64,000 bases of DNA from the NCBI GenBank assembly GCA_900316125.1, contig ONBO01000006.1, positions 1 to 64,000 on the forward strand. The letters are read 5' to 3'. Every line of letters starts with the position of its first letter. The stretch's first letter is position 1. Shown here one piece after another: positions 7,721 through 16,776 of this stretch. This DNA comes from an uncultured Bacteroidales bacterium (lineage in GTDB: Bacteria; Bacteroidota; Bacteroidia; Bacteroidales; Paludibacteraceae). The position numbers were made by a program, and so were the translations under genes. The notes beneath the pieces are model-generated. The model searched no databases. It was not told the origin of the DNA and saw nothing but the letters and a program-made list of their open reading frames with translations.

Positions 7721-8806
7721 TCAAGAAATCTTGTTCTTCTTGCTAAAATTGCGGGCTATCCACTTAGGTGCTATGATGGCGCCTATGATAAGGTAGTTGT
7801 AGTAGGTAAGCAGACGCCACATTGATGTGATGAGCAGGAGTACCACGCCGGCTGCAGGTACGTACTCTCCTAGATAGCTCTCAAACAGCACTTCTATGAA
7901 GCCGCTACCGCCTGGGGTTGGTGCTATCATCATCACCACCATGGTTATTATCTGGCGGCAAACCACTATGATATTGTCATAGAATGATAGGAAGCTGACA
8001 TCGCCGGAGGTGCTGAATGCCATAATAAGTACGTTCACTATGCTGAAGCGGGCTATCCAGAGCAGGGCGCTTAGACCGCCTGTCTGGAGCCAGAAGGAGA
8101 ACGGTTTCACCCTCATGCGGCGTGAACATACGCGTATGTCAGCTGCGGTGCGCATGGCGGCGAACTTCCAGCGGCGCAGAAACTTGATTTTGAATATTTG
8201 TTTTATCATCCAGGCTAGTGCGGTGGGCTTGATAAAGATGCCTACAAAGAGTATGGCCACCCATACCACCTTAAATATATAGCCTATAAGGAATAGTGAG
8301 AGTATGCTTGCCATAAAGGTGCCGTTTACGTTGAACAGGTCCTGTATGGGCAGTATCATCAGCATTATTGGGAATGATAGTACAAAGAATAGCTCGTCAA
8401 GGAATAGTGACACAATGCAGATGGCTGTGCTCTCCCCAAACTTCACGCCTTCTTTGTTTATGAAAAGCATCTCAAGGGTGGAACCACCTGCGGCTGAAGG
8501 TGTTATGGCTGATGTGAACTCATATAGCATTCTTACGCGGAAGAGCCCCCAGAATGTTATTTTCTTCTCACTGAGCAGCCAGAGGCGCAGCATGCCGGCT
8601 CCGTCTCTTATCATTACAGTCAGTACGGCAAGTAGCAGGAACAGGGTGGTGTAGCCTGTTATGTAGTCTGGGAGCCAAACCTCTTTGAAGGAGCTGAACT
8701 CTGATGTGAATTGCCATACCACACCTGCCAGACCAAACATTATAGGAAGTATGATGTGTTTGGTGTGGAGTTTGCTCGCTACTGTATGTTCTGTTTTCTG
8801 TGCCAA
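7721..8806 (-). CDS. flippase-like membrane protein (lysylphosphatidylglycerol synthase TM region, UPF0104/YbhN)
   Basis: The 361 residues contain about eight hydrophobic membrane segments with short charged loops, fitting PF03706 (the MprF flippase-like domain, also YbhN/AglD). The SAITPSAAGGSTLEMLF and APTPGGSGFIEVLFE segments are the two repeated glycine/proline-rich family motifs. The C-terminal synthase domain of MprF is absent, so this is the stand-alone membrane half. Proteins of this type are thought to move or help process lipid-linked substrates. It uses a TTG start one base after the stop of the upstream glycosyltransferase, so the two are one operon and probably act on the same glycolipid or envelope glycan. 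The exact substrate is unknown. Confidence 0.8.
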   Translation of the reverse strand: MAQKTEHTVASKLHTKHIILPIMFGLAGVVWQFTSEFSSFKEVWLPDYITGYTTLFLLLAVLTVMIRDGAGMLRLWLLSEKKITFWGLFRVRMLYEFTSAITPSAAGGSTLEMLFINKEGVKFGESTAICIVSLFLDELFFVLSFPIMLMILPIQDLFNVNGTFMASILSLFLIGYIFKVVWVAILFVGIFIKPTALAWMIKQIFKIKFLRRWKFAAMRTAADIRVCSRRMRVKPFSFWLQTGGLSALLWIARFSIVNVLIMAFSTSGDVSFLSFYDNIIVVCRQIITMVVMMIAPTPGGSGFIEVLFESYLGEYVPAAGVVLLLITSMWRLLTYYNYLIIGAIIAPKWIARNFSKKNKIS

Positions 8807-8807
8807 T

Positions 8808-9986
8808 TTATTTGCTTTGTTTGCGCTTTATGAGAGACCTGTAGCGGTCTTCCACCTCTGGCATAAGCTTTTTCCATGTGAGGCCAAGATCCTCCTCGGC
8901 GTGGTCACACACGCTGTTGTAGAGAGTCTTGTTGTCCATAATCTCTATTATTTTTAATGCGAACGCCTCTGGCGATGTCTCGTCAACCAAAAAGCCTGAC
9001 ACGTCTTCTTTGATCCCTTTTGCGCACAGTGCCTGGCGCATCATCAGTGAAGGCGTGCGGTGTACTGCCGCCTCACGTATAACCAGTCCGAATGTATCAT
9101 AAAGTGACGGGAACAGGAACAGGTCTGCTGCAGCGTAGTATAGTTGCAGGGCTGAGCGGTCTGATATCTGCCCCTTGTATATCACGCAGTCACGCAAATG
9201 GCGTAACCGTATCTTCAGCTTAAGTTCTTCAACCCAATAGCCTGTGCCCACGTAGAACATTTTGAAACGGTAGCCTCTCTCATGCAGCGTTGTAAGCGCA
9301 TCAAGTATGAAATCCACACGCTTCTCCTTTATAATCTGTCCCACAAATAGGAAACACGGGGTGTCTCCGTCAACATCAAGCATTTGGCGGGCCTGTTTGC
9401 GTAGCATCGGCAGGTCAAAGTTGCTCAAATCATAGTCAATGGCGTTTGACACCACCTCAATAGGACCTCTGTAGCCGTAGCTGCGCAACACCTCCTTAAC
9501 CCCCTCTTGTGGAACCCAGACTTCATCCGCTTCCTCAAAAACACCCACAATACGTTTTACCATAAGGTCTGCCACTCTGTCTGACTTTACAGAACGCAGG
9601 AAATCATCGCGATATTTGGAGTGGAATGTGGCCACCACAGGGGCGTTGAATTTTTTGCCAAGTTTCAATGCTATTCTTCCAGATGTGAAGGGAGAATGGA
9701 GATGATAAATTTCAGCCTTGAAATTGAGTATGGGTTGAAACGGCGCCATCCAAACTGGCAGCCCCACACGGTACGGAAGACGGAAAATGAGAGGTACGGA
9801 GGCTATGTTTTTTACGTGATATGTCACGGGGTAGTCAAAGAAAGGCACCTTTGCAGTGGCTACGGTAACATCGTGCCCCCTTTCAGAGAGGAGCTTGGCA
9901 TAGTTCTCAACCACTTGAGCCACACCGTCCTGTATAGGTGGAAAACTCTCGTTGAAAAGTCCTATTTTAAGTTTGTTATTGTCCAC
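8808..9986 (-). CDS. GT4-family glycosyltransferase
   Basis: With a GTG start at 9986 the protein has 392 residues and begins VDNNKLKIGLFNESFPPIQDGVAQVV, the N-terminal Rossmann start of GT-B enzymes of family 4. The C-terminal domain shows FVGQIIKEKRVDFILDAL and the donor-binding E-x7-E segment within FGLVIREAAVHRTP. Relatives include alpha-mannosyl and alpha-glucosyl transferases acting on lipids. A longer frame begins at TTG 10040, but that TTG is the -33 element of the promoter and the transcript should start near 10003, so GTG 9986 is the better start. It is followed directly by the flippase-like gene. Acceptor and sugar are not readable. Confidence 0.88.
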   Translation of the reverse strand: MDNNKLKIGLFNESFPPIQDGVAQVVENYAKLLSERGHDVTVATAKVPFFDYPVTYHVKNIASVPLIFRLPYRVGLPVWMAPFQPILNFKAEIYHLHSPFTSGRIALKLGKKFNAPVVATFHSKYRDDFLRSVKSDRVADLMVKRIVGVFEEADEVWVPQEGVKEVLRSYGYRGPIEVVSNAIDYDLSNFDLPMLRKQARQMLDVDGDTPCFLFVGQIIKEKRVDFILDALTTLHERGYRFKMFYVGTGYWVEELKLKIRLRHLRDCVIYKGQISDRSALQLYYAAADLFLFPSLYDTFGLVIREAAVHRTPSLMMRQALCAKGIKEDVSGFLVDETSPEAFALKIIEIMDNKTLYNSVCDHAEEDLGLTWKKLMPEVEDRYRSLIKRKQSK

Positions 9987-10009
9987 GTGTGACTTGCTGT
10001 AGTATCTTG

Positions 10010-10040
10010 CAAAGATACAAAATTGAAAGTGTAATTGCAA
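10010..10040 (-). promoter_or_regulatory. promoter of the glycosyltransferase operon
   Basis: Minus strand TTG (10040-10038), 20 nt, TATCTTTG (10017-10010). It decides the start: any initiation codon upstream of about 10003 would not be transcribed. Confidence 0.8.
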
Positions 10041-10050
10041 ATTTATTTGT

Positions 10051-10082
10051 TTTTGTCGTTAAGTAAAAAATAACTAAATTTG
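10051..10082 (+). promoter_or_regulatory. guaA promoter
   Basis: TTTTG (10051-10055), 19 nt, TAAATTTG (10075-10082). It lies divergent to the glycosyltransferase promoter and rules out the in-frame TTG at 10080 as a start. Confidence 0.75.
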
Positions 10083-10112
10083 CAGTTCAAACTAAACACC
10101 GCATCTTACATT

Positions 10113-11872
10113 ATGCAGAAAATTGTGATTTTGGACTTTGGCGGGCAGTATGCTCACCTTATTGCAAACAGAGTCCGCAGATTAGGAGTGTTTACTGAGA
10201 TACATTCACCAGCCGCGCCTGTGAGCGAGCTGGAGGGTGCCGCTGGTATAATATATAGTGGTGGCCCGTCAAGTGTGTATGATGAGAACGCTCCTGAGTA
10301 CAATCCTGAAATTATAAACATCCCTGTACCTAAGTTAGGTATCTGCTATGGTCACCAGTTGATGGCCTCGCAGCTTGGCGGCACTGTAAGGCAGGGCAAG
10401 GTGAAGGAGTACGGTATTGCCATGCTTGAGGTTAAGGAGAGTACCCACCCTCTGCTTGAAGGCATCCCGGCTGAGAGCCAGATGTGGATGAGCCACGGCG
10501 ATGTGGTGGATAATCTGCCTGAGGGATACCGTATAATTGCATCAACCAAGGATTGCCCAACCGCAGCTGTTGCTTTTGATGAAAGAAAGCTGTTTGGCAT
10601 ACAGTTCCATCCAGAGGTTACACACAGTAAGTTTGGTTTGAAACTTCTTGATAACTTTATAAATATATGTGGCTGCAAGAGGGAGTGGGATATGAAGAGC
10701 TATATGCCTGTAATTACTGAAAAAATCAGGCGTGAGGTAGGCGGCCGTAATGTATTCCTGCTTGTCTCAGGTGGTGTTGACAGCACCGTGGCGTTTGTGC
10801 TGCTTAACCGTGTGCTCGGCCCTGACCGTGTGCTCGGTTTGCACATTGATAACGGTATGATGCGTTTGGGTGAGAGCAGCCAGATTATGGATTTCCTCAA
10901 GGCTGAGGGTATGAATAATCTGCGTGTGGTTGATGCGTCAGAGGAGTTTCTTGATGATTTGAAGGGTATTACAGCTCCTGAACAGAAGCGTAAACTTATA
11001 GGCGCCCGTTTCCTTAAGGTTAAGGATGCCGAGATGCAGAAACTAAATCTTGATCCTCAGAAATGGATGATTGCTCAAGGTACCAGAACGCTGACCTTAT
11101 AAAGACTCACCATAACCGTGTTAAAGAGGTTATGGATCTGATGGCTCAGGGGCTTTTGCTTGAGCCTCTTGCTGATTTGTACAAAGATGAGGTTCGTATG
11201 CTTGGTGAGGAGCTAGGCATACCTAAGAGTCTTGTTTGGCGTCATCCGTTCCCTGGTCCGGGTTTGGGTGTGCGTCTGCTTTGCAGCGATGCGACCGGTA
11301 CGTTTGCTTCAAATGGTGATATCGCAGGACTTGATGCATATCTCAAGGATAACGGCATAGACGGAACTGCGCTGCCAATAAAGAGTGTGGGCGTGCAGGG
11401 TGATGGCAGAACATACGCCCAGCCGTTCCTTATCACTACTGGCAGTGTATCTTGGAAGGAGTGTGAGAAGTTCAGCACTGAGATTACCAACCGTTTCCGT
11501 GAACTTAACCGTGTTATATGGCAGGTGAGTGCTGTGAGTGCTGAGGCTCCTAAGGCGTGCGTGCAGTATGCGGAGCGCCAGAACTTTGACACTTTGCGCA
11601 AGTTTGACAATATATGTACGGAGTTCCTTCTCAAATATGATTTATACCAGTCTATATGGCAGATGCCGGTGGTGCTTCTTCCGCTAACTGTTGGTGGCAA
11701 GCCTGCTGTGGTTATGCGCCCTGTGAACAGTACTGAGGCTATGACTGCGAATTTTGCCTGCATAGACCGTGCGCTTCTATCTGAGCTTTGGTCCGCTCTT
11801 GAGCAGGCTGGCGCCGGGGCCTTATGGTATGATATCACCCATAAACCTCCTGGCACAATAGAGTGGGAATGA
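10113..11872 (+). pseudogene. guaA: GMP synthase (glutamine-hydrolysing), disrupted by a short frameshifting deletion
   Basis: GuaA makes GMP from XMP, ATP and glutamine. Residues 1-324 hold an intact glutamine amidotransferase (GICYGHQ, Cys78; FHPEV, His166 and Glu168) and the ATP pyrophosphatase P-loop SGGVDS at 219-224. The frame then runs WMIAQGT, RTLTL and stops at 11102. The expected continuation IYPDTIES plus about three residues is absent; the remainder resumes in another frame as QNADLIKTHHNR and continues normally to 11872 (RHPFPGPG, then KPPGTIEWE end). About 34 nt appear to be missing at 11082-11084. The C-terminal part is longer than the common 510-525-residue bacterial enzymes, like the long GuaA type with an insertion. 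Either a real null mutation or an assembly collapse; as written no functional enzyme results. Confidence 0.88.
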
Positions 11873-11971
11873 TTTTGCAAGCGGACTGTAAGGAGGCTTT
11901 GCCGAGCGTAGCTAAATCCTCATGACCGAACGAAGTGAGGGAATAGTGTACCAGTATTTAAACTTTTTACT

Positions 11972-11979
11972 TATCTTTG
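11972..11979 (+). promoter_or_regulatory. -7 box of the DUF1573 gene
   Basis: TATCTTTG lies 41 nt before the ATG. No clear TTG is seen at -33. The 100 bp before it hold a GC-richer tract (CGAACGAAGTGAGGG) that looks like a dispersed intergenic repeat. Confidence 0.55.
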
Positions 11980-12020
11980 CGTCCAATAAAGGAAAAACAA
12001 GGAAATATTAACATTAAAAC

Positions 12021-12437
12021 ATGATAGAAATGAAAGCTAAAGTATTCTTTTTGAGCATTCTTATGGCTGTTTCAGCTGCAGTCTTCGCTCAGGACAACCA
12101 GAACATTGAATTTGTAGAGCGTGTTCATGACTTTGGTCAGATTCAAGAAGATGGCGGTAGAGTAACCACCACATTTGAGTTTACTAACACAAGCAAGAAA
12201 CCTGTAACTCTTGATAATGTTCAGGCTTCATGCGGTTGCACCACACCTCAATGGTCAAAAGAGGCTATCGCCCCTAAGAAGAAAGGTTTTATCAACGTAA
12301 CCTATAACCCAGCCGGCCGTCCGGGTAGCTTCACTAAAAGCATCACTGTTAAATATCATGACGCTTCAGAGGAGACCAAGACTATTGTTCTTAACATCAA
12401 GGGTGAGGTTATACCTAAGGCAAAGCCTGCAAACTAA
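12021..12437 (+). CDS. secreted DUF1573 protein
   Basis: The 138-residue protein has a signal peptide (MKAKVFFLSILMAVSAAVFA, then Q) and a single Ig-like DUF1573 domain: FVERVHDFGQIQEDGG, FEFTNTSKKPVTL, and ASCGCTTPQWSKEAIAP, followed by ITVKYHD. The family is abundant in Bacteroidota and is related to the ASPM/SPD-2/Hydin folds, with the conserved SCGCT motif; its job is not established. The export signal places it in the periplasm or outside. Either ATG (12021 or 12030) gives a functional signal peptide. It is monocistronic with its own -7 box and terminator. Confidence 0.85.
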   Translation: MIEMKAKVFFLSILMAVSAAVFAQDNQNIEFVERVHDFGQIQEDGGRVTTTFEFTNTSKKPVTLDNVQASCGCTTPQWSKEAIAPKKKGFINVTYNPAGRPGSFTKSITVKYHDASEETKTIVLNIKGEVIPKAKPAN

Positions 12438-12461
12438 ACTTGCTTAAAACGACGTTAAATT

Positions 12462-12494
12462 AAGAGAATGGCTTTTTAGTCATTCTCTTTTTTT
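12462..12494 (+). terminator. terminator after DUF1573 gene
   Basis: AAGAGAATG (12462-12470), 10-nt loop, CATTCTCTT (12481-12489), then a T-run to 12494. Confidence 0.88.
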
Positions 12495-12522
12495 GTGGGT
12501 TCGGTAAAAATATGTAAATTTA
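12491..12522 (+). promoter_or_regulatory. meaB promoter
   Basis: TTTTG (12491-12495), 19 nt, TAAATTTA (12515-12522), differing from TAnnTTTG in the last base; 26 nt before the ATG. The -33 element is the T-run of the preceding terminator. Confidence 0.5.
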
Positions 12523-12548
12523 CGGAGTAAAGTAAAACATATTGTGCC

Positions 12549-13634
12549 ATGGAGCATGTAGAGAATAATAGTGAATATAAGGGACTCACTGTAAATAAGG
12601 GTATTACACAACCACCTACAGTGAATCCGTATCTTGTAAAGAGACGTAAGAAACAGCAGTACAGTGTGTCTGAGTTTGTGGAGGGTATTGAGAAGGGGAA
12701 TGTATCCATTCTCTCACAGGCTGTGACTATGGTTGAAAGCACTAATCCTGATCACTACAAGATTGCGCAGGAAATTATTGAGAAGTGTCTGCCTCTGGCG
12801 GGTCACTCTATAAGAATAGGTATAACAGGTGTGCCTGGGGCTGGCAAGAGTACATTTATTGAGGCTCTTGGTATGCAGCTGGTTAATCAGGGTAAGAAAC
12901 TTGCGGTGCTTGCCATAGACCCGAGCAGCGGCCTTTCAAAGGGTAGTATATTGGGTGACAAGACCAGAATGGAGTCACTCTCTGTAAGTCAGGATGCTTT
13001 CATCCGCCCTTCTCCATCGGCGGGCTCACTTGGCGGTGTGGCACGTAAGACTCGTGAAACCATTGTGCTGTGCGAGGCTGCCGGTTATAATAATGTGTTT
13101 ATTGAGACAGTGGGTGTTGGACAGTCAGAAACAGCTGTACACTCCATGGTTGATTTCTTTCTGCTTATTCAGATTACTGGCGCCGGCGATGAGCTGCAGG
13201 GCATAAAACGCGGCATTATGGAGATGGCTGACGCTATCATAATTAACAAGGCTGAAGGTAATAATCTGGAGAAGGCCAAATTATCACAGGCTCAGTACAG
13301 GAACGCCCTTCATCTTTTCCCTGCTCATGAGAGCGGCTGGAATCCTGAGGTTATGCTTTGCTCTGCATTCCACAATACTGGTATCACCGAGATATGGGAG
13401 ATGATAGACCGCTATTTCAACCATACAAGGGGTAACGGCTACTTTGACATCAAGCGTCGTCGCCAGACTCAGTACTGGATGACAGAGACCATTGATGAGG
13501 CTCTTAAGAACCATTTTTACCGTGATCCTGAGATTGAGGTTCTCCTTGAAGAGTACCGCAAGAAGGTGATTAATGATGAGATAAGCTCCTTTGTGGCTGC
13601 TAACAGACTACTGGATAAATACTTTAATAAATAA
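12549..13634 (+). CDS. meaB: methylmalonyl-CoA mutase-associated GTPase MeaB
   Basis: MeaB (once called ArgK) is a G3E-family GTPase that loads and protects adenosylcobalamin-dependent methylmalonyl-CoA mutase, the enzyme of the succinate-propionate route common in Bacteroidales. The 361 residues show P-loop GVPGAGKS (about 94-101), the DPSSGLSKGSILGDKTRM block, RPSPSAGSLGGVARKTRE, and ETVGVGQSE, all family hallmarks, with INKAEG as the base-recognition motif (NKAD in many relatives). The N-terminal 35 residues are a poorly conserved extension. The mutase genes are not in this window. An Lrp-type regulator starts 6 nt downstream and is probably co-transcribed. Confidence 0.93.
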   Translation: MEHVENNSEYKGLTVNKGITQPPTVNPYLVKRRKKQQYSVSEFVEGIEKGNVSILSQAVTMVESTNPDHYKIAQEIIEKCLPLAGHSIRIGITGVPGAGKSTFIEALGMQLVNQGKKLAVLAIDPSSGLSKGSILGDKTRMESLSVSQDAFIRPSPSAGSLGGVARKTRETIVLCEAAGYNNVFIETVGVGQSETAVHSMVDFFLLIQITGAGDELQGIKRGIMEMADAIIINKAEGNNLEKAKLSQAQYRNALHLFPAHESGWNPEVMLCSAFHNTGITEIWEMIDRYFNHTRGNGYFDIKRRRQTQYWMTETIDEALKNHFYRDPEIEVLLEEYRKKVINDEISSFVAANRLLDKYFNK

Positions 13635-13640
13635 CTGGTT

Positions 13641-14099
13641 ATGGCAAAGGCTAATTTGGATGAACTTGATTACAAGATACTTAGTATACTTTCTAAAAAC
13701 GCAAAGACTCCGTATCTTGAGATAGCGCGTATGTGTAATGTGTCTGGAGCCGCCATTCACCAGCATATCCAGCAGCTTACTCAGACTGGAGTGATAAAGG
13801 GTAGTGAGTTCATTCTCTCACCTGTGAAGGTGGGCTTCAATACGTGTGCCTTCATAGGCGTCATGCTGAACGGCGAGAGCACTCCGCAGGAGGTTATAGA
13901 GGAGTTCAAAAAGGTTCCTGAGGTGGTGGAGTGCCACTTCACCTCAGGCAAGTACTCCTTGTTCATGAAGGTGTACGCAGAGGATAATGTGGAACTCCTT
14001 AACCTTATTCAAACCAAGATCCAGACCATTAAGGGCGTTAGCCACACAGAGACCCTCATCTCCCTTAATGAGGAGTTCCGCAGAACAATCAAATTATAA
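13641..14099 (+). CDS. Lrp/AsnC-family transcription regulator
   Basis: The 152-residue protein has an N-terminal helix-turn-helix (LDYKILSILSKNAKTPYLEIARMCNVS to about residue 36, then AAIHQHIQQLTQTGVIKG) and a C-terminal RAM ligand-binding domain (FIGVMLNGESTPQEVIEEF, VVECHFTSGKYSLFMKV, ending THTETLISL-like). This is the full Lrp/AsnC layout. Such proteins sense amino acids or small metabolites and form octamers on DNA. It lies 6 nt after meaB. The effector and targets cannot be read. Recognition helix residues GAAIHQHIQQ depart from the SxxTVxxRIxxL norm, so DNA preference may differ. Confidence 0.9.
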   Translation: MAKANLDELDYKILSILSKNAKTPYLEIARMCNVSGAAIHQHIQQLTQTGVIKGSEFILSPVKVGFNTCAFIGVMLNGESTPQEVIEEFKKVPEVVECHFTSGKYSLFMKVYAEDNVELLNLIQTKIQTIKGVSHTETLISLNEEFRRTIKL

Positions 14100-14108
14100 C
14101 CATAGCTT

Positions 14109-14173
14109 GTCATCCTGAATGAAATGAAGGATCTCAGAATGATTGCGAGATGCCACGCAGAGCTCAGCATGAC
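14109..14173. repeat. dispersed palindromic repeat between convergent genes
   Basis: A 65-bp imperfect palindrome starts GTCATCCTGA and ends TCAGCATGAC, with inner GATCTCA/GAGAT elements. It belongs to the small GTCAT(T/C)CTGA-type repeats seen scattered in Bacteroidota genomes. A relative lies inside mtaB at 50275-50312. Confidence 0.65.
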
Positions 14174-14175
14174 GA

Positions 14176-16704
14176 TTAGAACTGGAAGTTCAATGATACG
14201 CGCACACCGTTCTTCCAGATGTTAGGGTGGTCAAGGAAGTTGATACGGCGCACGTAGTCTACACGTAGAATCTTGAAGATATTGTCAATTCCCACACTGA
14301 ACTCCATGTACGGCTCATGCCAGTCCATGGCGTAAGTGCCTTCCGGGAATGCAAGCAAGTCTGAATTGTACATAGGGTTGTTCTTGGGAGAGAGGTGCCC
14401 CCAGAACATCTTGAATCCAAATACTTCTCGTAGTCCAAGTTTCTTTATCCCGGGTATAAAGTTAAATAGTATGCTTGTATTAAGACCAAGGTCTATAGAT
14501 GCATAGTTGTCTGCCACAAACTCAAGCGGGTTCACCTGGCTGAAAGACTCCTCCATAACTGTGAATGATGTGTTTGAGTTAGGCATCATTAGGTATGGAT
14601 AGGCCACATCGCCAGTCCATATCTTACCGGCCTTTACGTACAGGTCAATACGTCCGTAGGCGTTGAGGAAGAAACGCTGCAGATATTTGAACTCAGTTTT
14701 TTGGTATCCGTACTCAGCACCAAGAAAACCTTGGAAACATGCCTTGTGTGTGAGTTCAAACACAGGGTGCGGGTTCTTAATGTTGAAACGGTATATACGT
14801 CCCTGCACTATCTTTTCATGAGGTGCGTAGCGCAGTTTTATACCAAGCTCATGATTGTGCAGCATACTGTAGTTCTCATACAACCCTTCGCCCACCTTCT
14901 TTCTGAATACAAGACTGCCGGTTGACTCCTGCAGCTCATATAGAGCCCACGGTTGCACAGAGAATCCGCTACGGCTTTCAAATGTGTAAGTGAGTTTGCC
15001 TTGGTAGTAGTACATCATGTTATACACTGCCATACGCTTTATAGAGTAGAAGAGGTTGTCTGATAGCGTTCCTGCAGGCTGCTCTCCTACAGTCCTGATG
15101 TCTGACTCCGCAGAGAGTTGGATTGAGTGAATAGGGTATTCACGTGGATGATATTTCTTTTCATTGAATGAGTATTCCGCCCAGCCTCCGAACTTCATTC
15201 TCTGGTCCCCGAACCCGTAGGCCATATAACCGCCCACAAAGAAGCGAGGATTTAGGTTGGCGGTAGTCTCACCGCACATCTTAAGACGGAATCCCTCTAT
15301 AGCGCTACCACTGAACATTGAGTATACAGGACCTATGTCAAACTTGCTGACTTTGTCGGTTCTTATGTAACCTTTTATGAGGGTCTCCGCTATCCACATT
15401 ATGCCCTTTACAACCGGGTTCTTCTGCAGCTTGCTTATGAGGGAGGTCATCTTGCTCTCATTGAAGGAGAGGGAGTCTGTACGATGCGCCTGCCAGTATG
15501 TGCTGTCACGGCTTTCTGCTTCACGCAACACAAGCTCAGAACCTACAATTTTACGCATTATAGAGTCATTCGGCTCATTGAACTTGTAGTTGGTAAAGGT
15601 GCGGTTACGCTGAACATAGAAACTCTGAGTACCTCTTACTGCGGCAAGCTCAGATATCAGCTTGTCATCAGTGAGCTCCATTATGCCCTGGTCATTCTTC
15701 TTGAATGTCTGCTCTATGTGCAGGCCGTCAATGTAGTTTATGTTTGTGTTACGGGGGATGTCAATGTTGACATCCTTGATAGCCAGTGTGGCGGAGTCTA
15801 CAGTTACAAATCCCATGAAGCCGTAGTTGGCGGAGTTGAAAGGGGTGAAACCAAGTGTTATGTATTTGGTACTGTCAACCGCCACTGTATCCTTTATGAA
15901 GAATTTGTAGAAGTCTGGCGCCATAGGTGAGAGCGGTCCCACAAACGGCTTGAAGCCTATCATCACACTGTTGTTGTAAATGTCAACCTCACTGAAAAGC
16001 TCTGTCATGAAACTCTCCATCCACTCATCCCCGAATATGGATTCATCAATACCTTGGTTGCTCTTACCGCTCACTATCTGTTTGCGGTCCTTGGGGTTCT
16101 GACGGTAGTACTGCGTCATGGTCTTCTCCTTCATGGATACAAGCAGAGTCTTCTTGCCACTAAGGATGGATGTGTCTGACTGCTGCGTTATATCTGTTAT
16201 GCCAAGGGATTTTGAAAGCTTGGGAGAGAAGTCAGTGAGGCCCAGCACAGTCTTTTCATACGCGTCACGCTGGTAGTACTTGTTGTTCTCAATACGGTTG
16301 TCCTTCTTTTCAGCTATGATGCGCCGTATAAGATCCACAGCGGGATTGTTCTTCTTTGAGTAGGAGTTTTTGGCGGTGACTTGAACTTCAGCCAGCTGGT
16401 AGTCTGTAGGTTTTAGCTTTACGTTTATGCTTTTGCCTATTGAATATCGGCGTAGAGGCACTGTCTTGGTCTCATATCCTAAGAAGTTGAAAATGAGGCT
16501 CTGGTCCGGTTCCGCATTGATGGAGAACTTACCATCGATATCTGTCTCATCGCCGTAGAGAGTGCCCTCAATCTGAATGGATATGAACGGCAGCTCCTCT
16601 CCGGTTATGGAGTCAGTAACAAGGCCTGTGTAAGTTTCAGCGTATGAAACGCCTGCGCCTATACAGCCAAGCAGAAAAACCAGAAAAAATTTTAGCTTTT
16701 TCAA
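14176..16704 (-). CDS. outer-membrane DUF5686 protein with carboxypeptidase-regulatory-like domain
   Basis: The 842-residue protein has a signal peptide (hydrophobic to about residue 20, ending SYA), then a CarboxypepD_reg-like beta-sandwich at about 24-110 (YTGLVTDSITGEELPFISI, GKFSINAEPDQSLIFNFLGY), followed by the long DUF5686 region, and ends in aromatic beta-strands closing VRVSLNFQF, typical of an outer-membrane barrel. The N-terminal layout resembles TonB-dependent receptors but there is no plug domain. The function is unknown; surface assembly or transport is inferred. It uses a TTG start about 16 nt after the expected transcription start of a TATTTTTG box (16734-16727) and is divergent from the DUF748 gene. 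Confidence 0.82.
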   Translation of the reverse strand: MKKLKFFLVFLLGCIGAGVSYAETYTGLVTDSITGEELPFISIQIEGTLYGDETDIDGKFSINAEPDQSLIFNFLGYETKTVPLRRYSIGKSINVKLKPTDYQLAEVQVTAKNSYSKKNNPAVDLIRRIIAEKKDNRIENNKYYQRDAYEKTVLGLTDFSPKLSKSLGITDITQQSDTSILSGKKTLLVSMKEKTMTQYYRQNPKDRKQIVSGKSNQGIDESIFGDEWMESFMTELFSEVDIYNNSVMIGFKPFVGPLSPMAPDFYKFFIKDTVAVDSTKYITLGFTPFNSANYGFMGFVTVDSATLAIKDVNIDIPRNTNINYIDGLHIEQTFKKNDQGIMELTDDKLISELAAVRGTQSFYVQRNRTFTNYKFNEPNDSIMRKIVGSELVLREAESRDSTYWQAHRTDSLSFNESKMTSLISKLQKNPVVKGIMWIAETLIKGYIRTDKVSKFDIGPVYSMFSGSAIEGFRLKMCGETTANLNPRFFVGGYMAYGFGDQRMKFGGWAEYSFNEKKYHPREYPIHSIQLSAESDIRTVGEQPAGTLSDNLFYSIKRMAVYNMMYYYQGKLTYTFESRSGFSVQPWALYELQESTGSLVFRKKVGEGLYENYSMLHNHELGIKLRYAPHEKIVQGRIYRFNIKNPHPVFELTHKACFQGFLGAEYGYQKTEFKYLQRFFLNAYGRIDLYVKAGKIWTGDVAYPYLMMPNSNTSFTVMEESFSQVNPLEFVADNYASIDLGLNTSILFNFIPGIKKLGLREVFGFKMFWGHLSPKNNPMYNSDLLAFPEGTYAMDWHEPYMEFSVGIDNIFKILRVDYVRRINFLDHPNIWKNGVRVSLNFQF

Positions 16705-16726
16705 ATCACGTACCTACAATTGAGTG

Positions 16727-16757
16727 CAAAAATAACATTTTTTTTTCACTATCTTTG
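16727..16757. promoter_or_regulatory. divergent -7 boxes for DUF5686 (minus) and DUF748 (plus)
   Basis: Minus strand TATTTTTG (16734-16727) and plus strand TATCTTTG (16750-16757) lie back to back. The plus box excludes the upstream TTG at 16720 as start of the DUF748 gene. Confidence 0.6.
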
Positions 16758-16776
16758 TCACCTAAATAAAAACATT

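Noticed and set aside
9987-10040. N-terminal extension of the glycosyltransferase from TTG 10040
   Set aside because: That TTG is the -33 element of a consensus promoter and the encoded residues do not resemble the family; GTG 9986 starts the conserved fold.
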